This document shows, piece by piece, positions 34,468-46,700 of a DNA stretch of 64,000 bases. The stretch's first letter is position 1. Each line of letters begins with the position of its first letter. This DNA is from Pseudoneurospora amorphoporcata (lineage: Eukaryota; Ascomycota; Sordariomycetes; Sordariales; Sordariaceae). Location: NCBI GenBank assembly GCA_033297205.1, contig MU859176.1, positions 1 to 64,000 on the forward strand, in the 5' to 3' direction. The notes under the pieces were generated by a model. It had not been told where the DNA came from and did no database searches. It was given only the letters and a program-made list of their open reading frames with translations. The position numbers and the translations under genes were made by a program.

Positions 34468-35282
34468 GTTGGGCGAGTTTCTCGGGTCTCGGGTGGTGTT
34501 GAGGTTGGGTTCGGAAAAAAAAAAGAAGAAGCCTGACTGCGACTGGCGACTTGCGGCGGGACTGCAACACCGGACGGAGACGGAGACGGAGACCGGGAGA
34601 CGGGAGACGGGGCTCTTGTGGAGGGTCGGACGGGGGAGCTTGTGTCGCGATTTGGACTTCGGTTCGGTCTTCGTGCCTGGCTGGCGCCGGCCGGCAGTGT
34701 GGGGGATGCGATCAAAAATTACTGGAGGTACGTACCGATTGCGCCGGGGGTCGAAGGAGTGGTACTTGAAAACGGAAACTGCGGGACGGTGCGCGCAACG
34801 TGTGAGCGTGAGGCTGTGGTTGGTTGATAAGAGTTGGGATTAAAAACGGATTGAAGGTTTGTATTTCATCTTCACATTCAGTTCTTAGATGGCATTATAC
34901 ATGGTTAGAAACTGAAAAGAACTATCCTTCATCTTGTTTGTATGTGTATATGATCTGTATATACGAGCCTCTCTTCATCTTCCCCTGAGCGCAATACCAG
35001 TGTACTTCAATCACGAAGTCCCCGTTTGTGTCTGCTAACCCTCCGTTTCCGCATCCCGCATGCGATCCGTTTCGAAGATCTCCTTCCGAATGACGTTGCA
35101 ACAGCGCCCGAGAAGCTCCAATTGAACATGGCTATACAGTGCTCTCCTTTCAGGCCAAGTTTCCACTAGACTATCATCAAACAACCAACCGCGATCCTAT
35201 ACTGTTACATCCACCTTTTCTCAACAGCTACACGTCGACACCCTACAAGATACAATATCGACGCCTTATACAATAATCATTA
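34468..35282. promoter_or_regulatory. Divergent promoter region between mL53 and SEC20
   Basis: About 0.8 kb between diverging starts, expected to hold both promoters. A purine-rich GAGACG repeat at 34574-34612 produces spurious charged frames on both strands. No gene is supported. Confidence 0.5.
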
Positions 35283-36811
35283 ATGTCGTCGTTCGAATCG
35301 CTCCAAGAGCGGCTCACGGCCCTCCAGGAGACGACCGGCCAGCTTAAGGAGCTCATCGAGCGTCTCGCCACCCTCAAATTCGAGCCCGGCGCCGTTCCTC
35401 TCAGCAACAGCATCAGCAGTCTCGCCAACGCTGACGCCGATGGCAACACCAACAATGAGGCCGCGGTTTTGAGCGCCGAAATCAGCCAGGTCTTGCGCGA
35501 GGAGGAGGAGGATTTGGAGTTGCTACAGGAGGAGATCATCGACTTGCGATCTGGCCGTCCAGGGAGTGAGGCAGAACACAAGAAGACGAGGCTAAAGGAG
35601 GGCACGCAGCGCTTGGCTGTTGAGCTTAGGGGGTAGGCTTTTTCTGTTCCGAGATATCAGATAATGGTGACGATGATGAACAAAGTTCCTAACAAAGTTG
35701 ATTTCCAAATAGCTGCCGAACCTCCTTCCGCAAAGCCCAACTCGCCGCGCGCCGCAACCTCGAAACCGCTCAGCGCCTCGAGCGCCAGCTCCTCCTAGCC
35801 TCTTACGCCGCCGTCGCCGCCAACCTGGCCGCATCAGACCGCGGATCCGGCGCCTCGACACCTGCTCCCGTACCAACCTCAACCACCCCACCTCCTCTCC
35901 CAACCCCCGCCGCCGCCGCTTCCTCAGATGCTCCCCCTCTCGACCCCCGCCAAGCCCTCTTCGGCAACCGTCGCCGAAAGAACCACCAAACGAATGCAGC
36001 CCCCTCGCACGACTCCGAAGTCGTCTCCGCCTCCTCGACCGTCACCGACGCCCTCCGCCGCACACACGCCCTGATCGCCTCAGAAGTAGCCAAATCCGCC
36101 TTCGCCTCGCAAACCCTTGCCGAAAGCACCGCTGCTCTAAAGGAATTACAGCGCAGTTACGAGGGGATCGATTCCCTTTTGACTCGCTCGCGGGACCTGG
36201 TTTCTACCTTACTGCAGAGCCAGAAGAGCGATACCTGGTATTTGCGGACGAGTCTGTACATGCTGCTGTGCACGCTGGGGTGGTTGGTCTTTAGGAGGTG
36301 GTTGTATGGACCGCTTTGGTGGGTTTTGTGGTTACCGCTGAAGATGCTTTGGAAGGGGGGACGGGTTGCGTACTCTGTGTCGACGCATCATGGTGCGGAA
36401 ACTACAGGAGGGGCGAGGATGGAGGTGTTGGGTGGGAATGATGAAAAGGGAACAGGAAGGAGTGTGGTGGGGATGGCGGAGGAGGGGGCTGTTCCTACGG
36501 TTCAGGTTGAAGTTGGGGAAGGGACGAAGAGGGATAATGATAATGATGTGGACGAGCCGGAATCGATGGTGGAAAAGGTTGGGAGGATCATTGAGGAGAA
36601 TTTGCCGCCTTTGGAGAATGAGAAGAATGATGATGTCCACCAGGTTGTGGTTGAAGATCCTGAGCTGGAGCAAGGTTGGATTGGGCAGGAACATATCTTT
36701 ACCGGGGAGCAGGGAGAGAAGGGAGAAGAGGAGGATGAGGAAGAAGTGGTACAAAGGAATCCCAAGAAGCGGATGTGGGAAGAACCCGAGGTGGTTAGGG
36801 ATGAGCTTTAA
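35283..36811 (+). CDS. SEC20: Sec20-type SNARE of Golgi-to-ER retrograde transport, RDEL terminus
   Basis: Exons 35283-35632 and 35713-36811 encode 482 residues. Sec20 is a Qb-like SNARE of the ER that acts with Ufe1, Use1 and Tip20 in fusion of COPI vesicles. The N-terminus MSSFESLQERLTALQETTGQ begins a long coiled coil. The SNARE segment lies at about 225-290 (LRRTHALIASEVAKSAFASQ ... GIDSLLTRSRDLVSTLLQSQ). It is followed by a membrane segment, YLRTSLYMLLCTLGWLVF, and a further Trp-rich hydrophobic run. The last ~160 residues are very acidic, and the protein ends VVRDEL, equivalent to the luminal HDEL retrieval signal of yeast Sec20. This fixes the topology with the tail in the ER lumen. 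A Pro/Ala-rich linker lies at about 155-190. Confidence 0.9.
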
Positions 36812-37772
36812 GGCATGACGGTCTGCAGGAGTTAGCATATGAAGTTCTGGTCAGACGTCACTCATAATGAAGAGAGCTTGAAGCTGAAACTGATACCCTT
36901 GTGTTTGTCATCAGTGTCGAGTTGGGATTGTACATGGGGCTAGACGTCTGGCGCGAATAAACCATATCTTTCTTTAAAAGCTCCGTTAGACGAGAACCGC
37001 CACCATTGTAATTATCAACACTCGCCCTATCCCCAGAGTGCACATCAAATAAGCTGCTTTTCTCACTAAACAAACCGATACTAGTATTTGATTCTTCCCT
37101 ACTTCCATCTCTCCATCCCCATGGTCATTCCCATACCCCGTGATAACAATTCCTTCCGCCCTGTTTCGTTAAGTTCATGGATTTCTTGTTACTTGTACAA
37201 CGCAAAAACATTATGTCATAAAAAAAATGCTGCTATTGCTGCTTGACTCGATTCACGCTGTCTGCCATCCATTCTATCCCGTTGTTTATCTTCTTTTGCT
37301 TTCATCCGTCTTACCATTTTCCCATCCGTTTCGTGTGTGTCTCATAGGAAAGTGGTATATAATGATAATTGTGTAGAAGCCTTTCCCCGTATTACCATGC
37401 CCCATCATCCCCAACCATCCATTTAGTTTCGTGTGGTATATCATGAATGCAAAACGCCGAATTCCAAAAATTCAATCCCCAAACCATTGAAAACCCAGTG
37501 AATATACAAATTCGTTGGAACGAGTGGGCACAAGACCGCCCAATGCAGAGCCATAAACATGCAGTCAGTGTATCGAGAGCGGAGGGAGGTATGTGTATAT
37601 GCAAAACAGAAAAACCGGGATTGTTGTTTCCCCTCCCCGTGTTTGAAGCATGTGTCAACTGTGAACCTTTCCAACGCCTTTTCCTTTACCCATCCATTTA
37701 TCACATTTCGTTGTTTTTGGCTTGTTGTTTTTCTTTTGTTTCGTTGGGCCCATTGAAGTCAATCAAGGTCAT
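36812..37772. other. Convergent 3' region of SEC20 and the giant repeat gene
   Basis: About 1 kb, AT-richer than its surroundings, with T-rich tracts around 37240-37330. Expected to hold both 3' UTRs. The open frame at 37447-37779 is featureless and touches the last codons of the giant gene on the other strand. Confidence 0.5.
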
Positions 37773-40700
37773 TTATTGAGGAGCATTTGACCTGTGTCTG
37801 CGATGCAACAACGCCTGAAGGGGGAGACTGAAGCGACGAGAAGTTGAGTTGATCAAGGCATCGAGCAAGCCGACTTTAGCCCACTTGTTCTCGTTATAGT
37901 GATGGAAGCCGAAGAAACCAGCCGTGGGAGGAGGAGCGTATAGCTCAGGGGCTTCCTCTTCATCAACATCCGAGTCACGGATGGTGTCGACAGAGCCGCG
38001 AGAACTGACCCCGAATGCTTGACGGGGGTTGGGAATGTCAGACCGTTGCTGGGCTGGCTCTGTTGGCTTCTTAGTGACGAGGCCGATTGCCGAGGCAGAG
38101 ACAGGTTCGAGGGGAGCAACCTCTTCAAGAAGACACAGGTCAGGAAGGGCAACTGCGGGGATGTCTTGAAGCATTTCTTGGTCTGCAATCACATCCTCCT
38201 GCTTGACCGTGGGGATGGCAAGCGGAGCTTTCTCAGAGTCTCCAGTCTCCTCGGCAATCGCTTCGGGTGCCGAGGGCAATGGTTCCTCGACTGGCTCCAG
38301 AACCGGTGTCACTTCCTCGCCCTGAGTCTTCTCATCATCGCTAGTGGCAGGCTCAACTCTGGGGAGTTCTCTCAGCTTCTCAACAGCCTCCGCGGATCGA
38401 ATGAGGTTATCAAGCGACTCAACTCTAAGGACCCCCTCGACATCGCGTGTATCCACATCTCCAGTCGAGTCATCCGTGTCTTCAGCACCAAGAGTATCAC
38501 CCAAGCTTCGATCAACCACTTCGGAAAGATTAACTTGCTCGTCACGATCCGCATCTTGCGCAAGCAAAACCTGACTAGCCGAAAGCGCCTCCTCCTTGAT
38601 ATCGTTATCGAACTTTGGCTCGTTGGTGCTGATCTCTTGCTCGAATTGATTGGAAGCCAGATTCTCAAGATCTGGCTTAGCGACACACTCTGCCATGAGC
38701 GTTGATTCATCGTGATTTGCGTCAGATCTTTTCGCGGGTATTTCTTCGTGGGCGGATTGAACGGGGATCACGATCGATCCCATGATAGCCTCCCCACCGG
38801 CAGAACCAACAGCAGGCACAAGGACCGAAACACCAGCATCCTCAACGTCGGCATGCTCAACCCAGGTGTCGCAGTTGATAACGACTGGCTCAACCGCGAG
38901 TTCAGCAGCAGTGATGTCTGCCAGCAACTCGCTATCCTCGAGGCCCTCATCTTCAAGGTTGGCGTACTCAATATTGGGGAATTCGAGCCGGACTTCTTGG
39001 GTCATTGGCTCATGGGTAGAAGTCTCCTCGACGACTCGCTGAACAACAGGGACAGGAGTTTCGAGAACGGCATCTCCGATATCAGTATGCTCAATCCACG
39101 TGTCGGAATTGACAATGACGGGACCAGGGGTAGGTTCAACTGCAGGAACATCGGATTCCACATCGGCATCCTCGAGACCTTCATCTTCGAGATTGGCGAG
39201 CACGATCCCGGGATGCTCAAGTTGAACATCCTGAATGTCACTCAGGGTGACAGTTGGCCATCGAGTATCTTGCATCTCAGTGGTACCGGACTCAGCTTGC
39301 TCAATAGTAGATGGCTCAGACACGAGCTCGAGGGACGCAGGTGGCACCTCAGCAGCAACCTCCGCGACCTCAGCTTCAGTAGGAAGAATAACCGAAGGGG
39401 CAGTTTGTTCTTTGTCTTCGGGGAATTCATCCAGGAACGACTCAGGGACTTCGGTGCTGGGATTGACGGGCTCTTCTTTTGACTCGGCCGTACCAGTAGG
39501 AATGACCTCTTGCTGGGGCCCTTCTGGCTGAGACTCTTGTTGTTCGAGATTCTCCTCTGCGCGTTCATGTTGCTTGACATCAAGTTCCTCGAGCAGCGCG
39601 TCATTCCTTTCGACCTCGGCATCAATGTCTTCGAGACATGCCTCATTTTGCTCAATCTCCTTCTTTGCCTCAAGCTGGTCGAGGAGCTCTTCGGCCCTCT
39701 CCATTTGCTCAGCATCGACCTGTTCAAGGAGCTCTTCAGTGCGTTCGACTTCGTTGTCAAGTTGCTCAAGCGCCTTCTCATTCTCCTCGAGTGTGTGCTG
39801 GATCTCGAGGTTTTGCGTGATCTTAAGGGTTCGCTCGGTTTGCTCAGTGTCGAGTTTCTTGAGAAGCTCCTCAATTTGCTCAGCCTCGGCCTTGATTTTC
39901 TCAAGAACATTGTCGGTTCCTTCCAGAGCATGTTCGGTGATGGTTTCCTCGAATAGCTCCATGGTGCGCTCAACTTGTTCAGCATCGAGTTCCTTAAGAA
40001 GCTCTTGAGTTTGTTCATCCTCAACCTCAATCTGTTCGAGGGCATTGTCGTTTTCTTCCAGGGCATGCTCAGTAGCGATTTCCTCGAGCAGCTCTTTGAC
40101 GAGCTCGGCCTGTTCAGTATTAACCTGCTCAAGGAGCTCCTCTGTTTGTTCAGCCTCGGCCTCAACCTGCTCAAGGATAGTCTCGGCTTCTTCGAGAGCA
40201 TGTTCATTGACAAGATGTTCGAGAAACTCCTTGGCGCGTTCGGGTTGTTCGGTCTCGAGCTGCTCAAGAAGGCCTTCCGTCTGTTCAGCCTCGAGGCCAA
40301 ATTGCTCAAGAACTTGCTCGCTCAGATCGATTGCTTGTTCGACGACTTCTTCATTTGGGCCCGCTTTCTCTTCGCTGTCAGGTTGATCAAGAGCATCCAT
40401 GGTACGCTCAACGGTGTAGTCAGGATTGATCTCCTCAGTTGGTTCTTGTACTCTTTCAGGGACAGAGATTGGAGAGGATGTCATGACCGCGTTGGGCCGG
40501 AACTGAGGCATCGTTGGGTCACGATAGTCGGCCTGGGTGATCTTCGGGACTTCCGGGAATTTGAGCGCTGCCTCATGCGCAGTCACTTGCAGACCGTGCT
40601 CTTCTCTCGGCTCAAAGAGTGCATCATACTGATCCTGGTAAAGTTCCTCCTCCTGGGTGGCTGGAATGTCCATCGAAGTTGGTTCAAAAGCTGGCTCGGA

Positions 40701-43700
40701 CGCAGACTCGGAATCAATCTCGGACAGCTTAGTGGCACCGGTTTCGATCTTGCCATCCTCGGTAGCGGATCTGGGGTCAACCGGCTCAAAAAGAGTGCCA
40801 TACTGGTCTCGGGAGAGCTCCTCCTCCTGGGTTTCTTGAGATTGCTCAGTGATTGACTGAAGTCGAGGTTGGGAGCCCACGTTAGCAGGCTGACTGGGCT
40901 CAACTTCGGCATCTTCATTCTCAGTGACGGAATGAGTGTCGACCATAGATTCAGTAGCAGGGGCAGCATCAGGCTGCATGTGTTCAGAAGCTTCTACCTC
41001 CACGAGCTTTGCTTCCCGAACTTGTTTAGCGTCAGGAGCTTCGGTCTCGACATGCTCAAACTGAGCGGACTCATTGAGCTGCTCGGAAGACTCTGTATCT
41101 TCTGCGAGGATTTCGGTAGTTGCATCCTCGCCCTTCTCAGTCTCTATAGGCCCAATAATGGTCAGATCGACATTCTTTTGTGTAGGCTGCTCAGCGCCAG
41201 CTTTTCTGAGGCGAGATAACTCCGGACCGTCCCAGTTCGGCTTGAAATGAGGCATTGTTGGGTCGCGGTACTCGGCGCTTTGATCACCTTGAGATGAAAT
41301 TTCCTTATTATCATCTTCGGCGGGCACATGAGATTGCTCTCCTTGCCCATCGACTGGTTGATCAGAGACGGAGGGAATGTGGACGCTTCCAGGCGTTGAG
41401 TTTGGCCGAAAGTGAGGCATCGTGAGATCACGATAATCAGGATCGACTTCGTCAGGCTTAAGTGCTTCGACCGAGATGTCATCGATGAGTGAATCCAGTG
41501 GCTCCTCATACCCATTAGCCTCTGCCAGCAGAACAGAAACCGATGGGCGTCGAACAACGCGAAACGGGTTAGGTCGGAATTGAGGCATCGTAGGATCCCG
41601 ATAATCGAGATCACATTCGCCAGGCTGGACATTCTCAATAGGTATCTCATCAAGTAGTGATACCGGTTGCTCTTCATGCCCATTCGTCTCAGCCATTATC
41701 ATGGAGATGTAGGGAGTGCGAACACTGCCAAATGAGTTGGGTCGAAATTGAGGCATGGTAGGGTCACGACAATCGAGATCATCCTCACTAGGCTTGAAAG
41801 CCTCGACCGGAGTCTCATCGATGACTGAAGCTGGTGGCTCCTCATATCCATCCGTCTCCGCCATCACAGGAGAAACCGAGGGTCGCTGAACAAAGCTAGA
41901 GGCATTGGGCCGGAATTGAGGCATTGTAGGATCACGGTACTCAGCCTCGTCCTCGCCAGGATGAGAAATCTCCCTGGAGGCTTCCACGACATCTAGGGAG
42001 GCATCGGCATCACCAAACACCTCTTCATGAGAGACTACAGGGGCGGGCGTCGGTTGCAGAAGTACATGAGGCCGGAACTGGGGCATAGTGAGATCGCGGT
42101 GATCAGCCCGTTCTTCAATACAACGGTTGATAGCTTCGGTAGGTTCACCGGCCTCAGAGCCCTCGTCAGCAGCCTCACTGACGGCAGAAAAGCTAGGAGC
42201 AGTTTTGAGGACATTGTTGAGACCAAACTGTGGCAGTGTGAGGTCGCGGTAATCGGCGTTTTCTTCGACACGATCGCTAACTGCTTCAGTAGGTTCGCAA
42301 GCCTCTAAGTCCGCCTCTGCAGCCTCACTAACGGCATAAGAACGAGCGGCAGTCTCGAGGACGTCGTTGAGGCGGAACTGCGGTAGAGTTGGGTCGCGAT
42401 GCTCAACTGTCTCTACGCCGAGAGCTGGAACATCCTTGGTGGACATGAAATCGGGATAAGAGAGCTCAGTGTCGTTGTCCAGGGCCTCATGATGGGCGAA
42501 CGGAATGAAGGCCAAGGAAGAATTGGGCCAGGACTGGGGGAAAGTGGGATCACGATACTCTGTGTCCCTCTCATCGAGGTGAGGCTTCTCGTCAACGTCA
42601 ACATCCCAATTATCGTAGACCTCATCAGAAGCATGGCCATGCTCAACAACGTCTGAGATGCTGACGAAAGGCTGTTCGCGCTCTTCAAGATCGCCGACAT
42701 TTTGAGCAGCCACGTCCAGCTCAGTGGCGCTGACCTCGAGCTTTTCGTCTTCTTGTGAATCCGAAGCTTCAAAGGTAGTCTCAGAGGTAGACCCGACATC
42801 CTCGACGTGCTCGACATGCTGGACATCATCAACAGCTTCGACAGCATCGATATCTGCCGCTGTTTCGACTGTACCAAAAGACAGTTCATAGTCCTCATTT
42901 GCATCCGGAGCCTCATCTACAGTAGTCAGAGCCACTGGTTCGTCAGCCCTGTCAACCTCTGGTAGGGCCACTTCCGGCTTCTGAGCTTGTCGAGCACCGG
43001 GAGCCTCCTCAAGGGGAACAGCCTCGCCAAAGGGAAGAGGGGCTTCGGGTGCGATGTGGACATGGTCAGTCTCCTGGATACTGGGAGACTCTGGCGCTAC
43101 TTCAGGGCCCTCAGACACATCAAGACCTTCAGGCTTGGAGTCCAACGCTTCAGAAGGTTGATGGAGATTTATGTCAACCGGGGAGTGAGGCCGATCCTTC
43201 TCACCAAACTCCAAATCCGTTTGCTTGAGGTTGTTCGGTATTTCATCGGGGATCTCGGATGCGTCATTATCGAAGTGGACATCGTCCTTGGACTCGACGG
43301 GCACCGATACGGGACCGAGGATATTTTCTACGTCCTTTGATTCAAGGCCCGATGGCTTCCCAATTTCAAGATCAGGGATCTCTACGTGCGCCACCAGTCC
43401 ACTCCCATCAAGGTGCTGACTGTTGGACTCGAGAAGCTCTGATGCGGGACCAACGGCACTTGTCGTCCAGGGGAAGAAAACGTGATGACCCTTGGCACTC
43501 GGGCTGGTAGCTTTGTCGGTATTGGAGATGTGAATTGATGCTAGGGTATTGATCATATCTTCTTCCTCTTGATCCTCAACGAATGTTTCGGACTCGGCGG
43601 GGGAGATACTGTCACCGTCTGCGAGCTCGGAGGACTCCTTGTCATGTTCGGAGACAGACTCCTCGCTGGATGTGTCCGTCTGAACCATGTTTTCCCTGAC

Positions 43701-46700
43701 TTCCACGGGCTCCCCAGATGCTTCAGAGATAGTATGGTCCGCAACCGAAGGCTCGGGGACGTCACTTGGGAATTTCACGGAACCATTCTGCTTCAGATCC
43801 TCAGTAGGGGGTTTGATGTTATCCTCTCCTGCTTCGGGTGCCTCTACTTCAGGGCTGGACTGCGCTTGCTCGGGCTCCTGCGCAGTAAGCTCAGCGATAG
43901 GGCTTGTTTCTTCCGCTGAAGGTGCGCCGACCTCCTCATCTTCAGGAACATTGTCATTGAGATCCTGGGTGACTTCATCCGTTGAAGGGGGCCCATCACG
44001 GGTTTCGCTTGCGACGGCGTCAGCCTCGCGAGTATCCGGCTCAGCAGTCTGTTCTTCGAGACCGGATTGAAACTCGTTCACAGCCGGTTGGTCATCATGA
44101 GCAACCTCCTCGGTAGAGGAAGGCGGCACATCCTCGACGTCGGATACTTGTGCGTCGAATTGCTGGTCATGTTGATGCTCGGTTTTGTCCTCCTCGGGCC
44201 CGGACTGGGTGATCGCCGGTTCCGCAACTAGGCCGGCCAGATCAGCGGCAGCGTTATCAACCAGCGAGATGGACGCGTCATTTGCTTCAGTCGCATTAGT
44301 ATTGGGGCCGATGACATCGGCGGTCGGCTTGCTTTCGACAAGGGACTGGAAAGTATTGAAATAGTCGGTTTCAGTTGCAGCCACCCTTTCTTCATTCTGG
44401 ACCACGGGAACATTTTGTACTTCGGTCCCATTATCTGGAGCCGGCTTTGTTTCCGAATTTGCATCGTGGGCATCCACAGAGACCGTTGTCTCATGATTGG
44501 GCTGCTGGGGGCGGATATCAGGGTTGGGGAAGTCCGACTCTTGAGGCGCAGTCTCATCAGACAATGGTGCAGATTCGGTTCCGAATTGTTGATTCTCAGA
44601 AGCAAGTGTCTCGCCCGATCCTATAGGCTCCGGTTCTGTTTCTGGGTGCAAGAGTTAGATAATTGCGCTATACGGAAAATGATCATCGTGGTGGTGGTGG
44701 CTCACTGTGCAGATCCGACGGCGTAGCCGTGGTGTCTTTTACCGAGATGACAGTCGCGCTAACATCATGAGACTCTGGCTTGACAGCTTCTTCTTCTTCT
44801 TCGGACCCGCCAGCTGGTTTTTCGGGTTGTGTAGTGTATTCCTGGGGCGCGAAGACAATAGATCGCACCTCATCTTCCGGAGGCTCCAAAAGTTCCGTCT
44901 CCGCCGCGACCGAAGTGCCTGCCGCAGTCACGCCCGTCCCGATCTCGGACTCCTCGGGCTCAGATTCAGGTTCAAAATCGCTCGAAGTATTATCCTTCAA
45001 CTCTGGATGCCTCACATGTATCGGGCTTATTAACAAGCTGTGCCTTGGCGAAGATTCTCCACCTAAACTCAACGCGGGTGTAGACGGTGCCGTAGAGTAT
45101 GCGTCGGCTCCGGGGCTCGCCAACCAATGGAAAGTATGAGGGGTGTCGGTGCTTCGTGTCGTGAGCCCCGGAGTGAGCAGTTGATGCGGGAACTCTTTGG
45201 CATCTTCATAAAGCTGCGGAGTATCCATTACGGGTCGTTCCAAACGATCAACAGACCATCGCGGTTCTGTCGGTTGTGGATATGTCTCGAAAGTTTTGGA
45301 TGCAAATCCGTGCCTGTTCGCCAGGTTTGGGGTTGCTGCTTGGAAGGACCGAGGGTGTTCTGTAACAGATGCTCTTGCGGCATGAGTGGCGTCATAGCTA
45401 CCTCTACCTAATGAATTCGACGTCATCGAACGCGTAGGGCGATGCAGCGTCCGACCGCCGCTTCCTTCCATGGTGCTGTGAGCTCGCATTAACTTTGGCT
45501 CTACGGGTGCTGCGGGTGCTGCATTGGCACTTTTGGAGGAGGATGACCTGAAGAATCGGCGCTTCGAGCTCGACTCGCTCTTGGTTTCGGTTTTCGCTTC
45601 GCTTTTCGAGTCGCTTTTGGAGTCTTTCGATTTGAACATGTTGGAGATTTTCTTGCTGAGGCTGAACCTTTTTTTTGACGATTTTGTTGATGTAGCCGGA
45701 GTGGGAGAGACCGGCCTCGCTGGCACTTCGGGATAATGTGGGATATCAACAGAGTAGGTGTCGTCATGGCTGTTGAGACTTGATCTGCTGCTAGCAATAG
45801 ATCGTAGGCTTTGCCTCAGTGATGATGTGGAGCGCCGTTTGAGAGAGAATGTGCGTTTGACAAAGGATAATGGGTTGTCGTTCATTCGCTCGGTCGAAGT
45901 CTTTGCCGATAAATGGGGGAATTCTAGTGATGGCCCGTTTTGTCTCTCAGGCCACTCAACTGAGAGACCCGGTGAGAGCGGAACCTCGATTGGATGAGGG
46001 TGCCTCTCCTCCTCTTCTAGCGCAATGTCGTCGATTGAGCAGGTGTCCTTGAAAATCATATCTATATCCCTCTGTATTCGTTCCTTGAGCCTGGATGTAA
46101 GGGCAGACCGTTCCTCATCGGATGATTGGAAAGTCTCTCTCAACCTTTCGGATATCTCATGTGTTTGTATCACCTCTTGGAACACCAGATGTCCCCGTTT
46201 CCGTGCATTGACACGTACAGCCGTGTTGTGCCCCTGTAGAACATCACCGATGCCGGTCTGGATACGGTCCAAAACTGCCTGGATATCTCGCCGCCCGTGC
46301 GATGCAGAAGCGCCCACTGTGAACGTCGCCGGTTCCTGAACCGACCATTTCACCCCTTTCAACTCGACTATCGTAAACTCGAAATCGTTTGTTTGGTTGA
46401 TCTGGGTATCGATCGTCTGTGTGACATCTTCGAGGGACTCTTCCACATCTCTTACAAAATCCTCGCCGTGGGAATCGTGAAATAACGAGAGACTGCTCCT
46501 TATGCTGCGCTGTAGGTTGTTGTGAGAAGGCCCCATTCCGTTTGTTATCCTCACGTCGATGTTGAGGGCTGTGCTGTCGCGATGCTGGCATGTCATCGTT
46601 GAACATTGCTGCGCATGAATCTCAAGCTTCTGTTTCCTGAGGCCTAGGCTGCGGTTAATAGCCTCCGCTCCACTGGCCAGTAGATCTCTGCCCATCTCAG

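Noticed and set aside
34163..34570. 99- to 135-codon minus-strand read-through of the mL53 gene
   Set aside because: These run into the intron after the donor at 34286; splicing gives the mL53 sequence instead.
39242..40309. Minus-strand 355-codon and plus-strand 293-codon frames overlapping the giant gene
   Set aside because: They are other-frame readings of the 135-bp repeat array; the periodic codon pattern keeps several frames open. Only the giant frame continues for thousands of codons.
37773..44651. A separate 2,292-residue protein starting at 44651
   Set aside because: The apparent first codon is TTG, not ATG. A proper acceptor at 44642-44643 joins this frame to the 47577-44706 exon.
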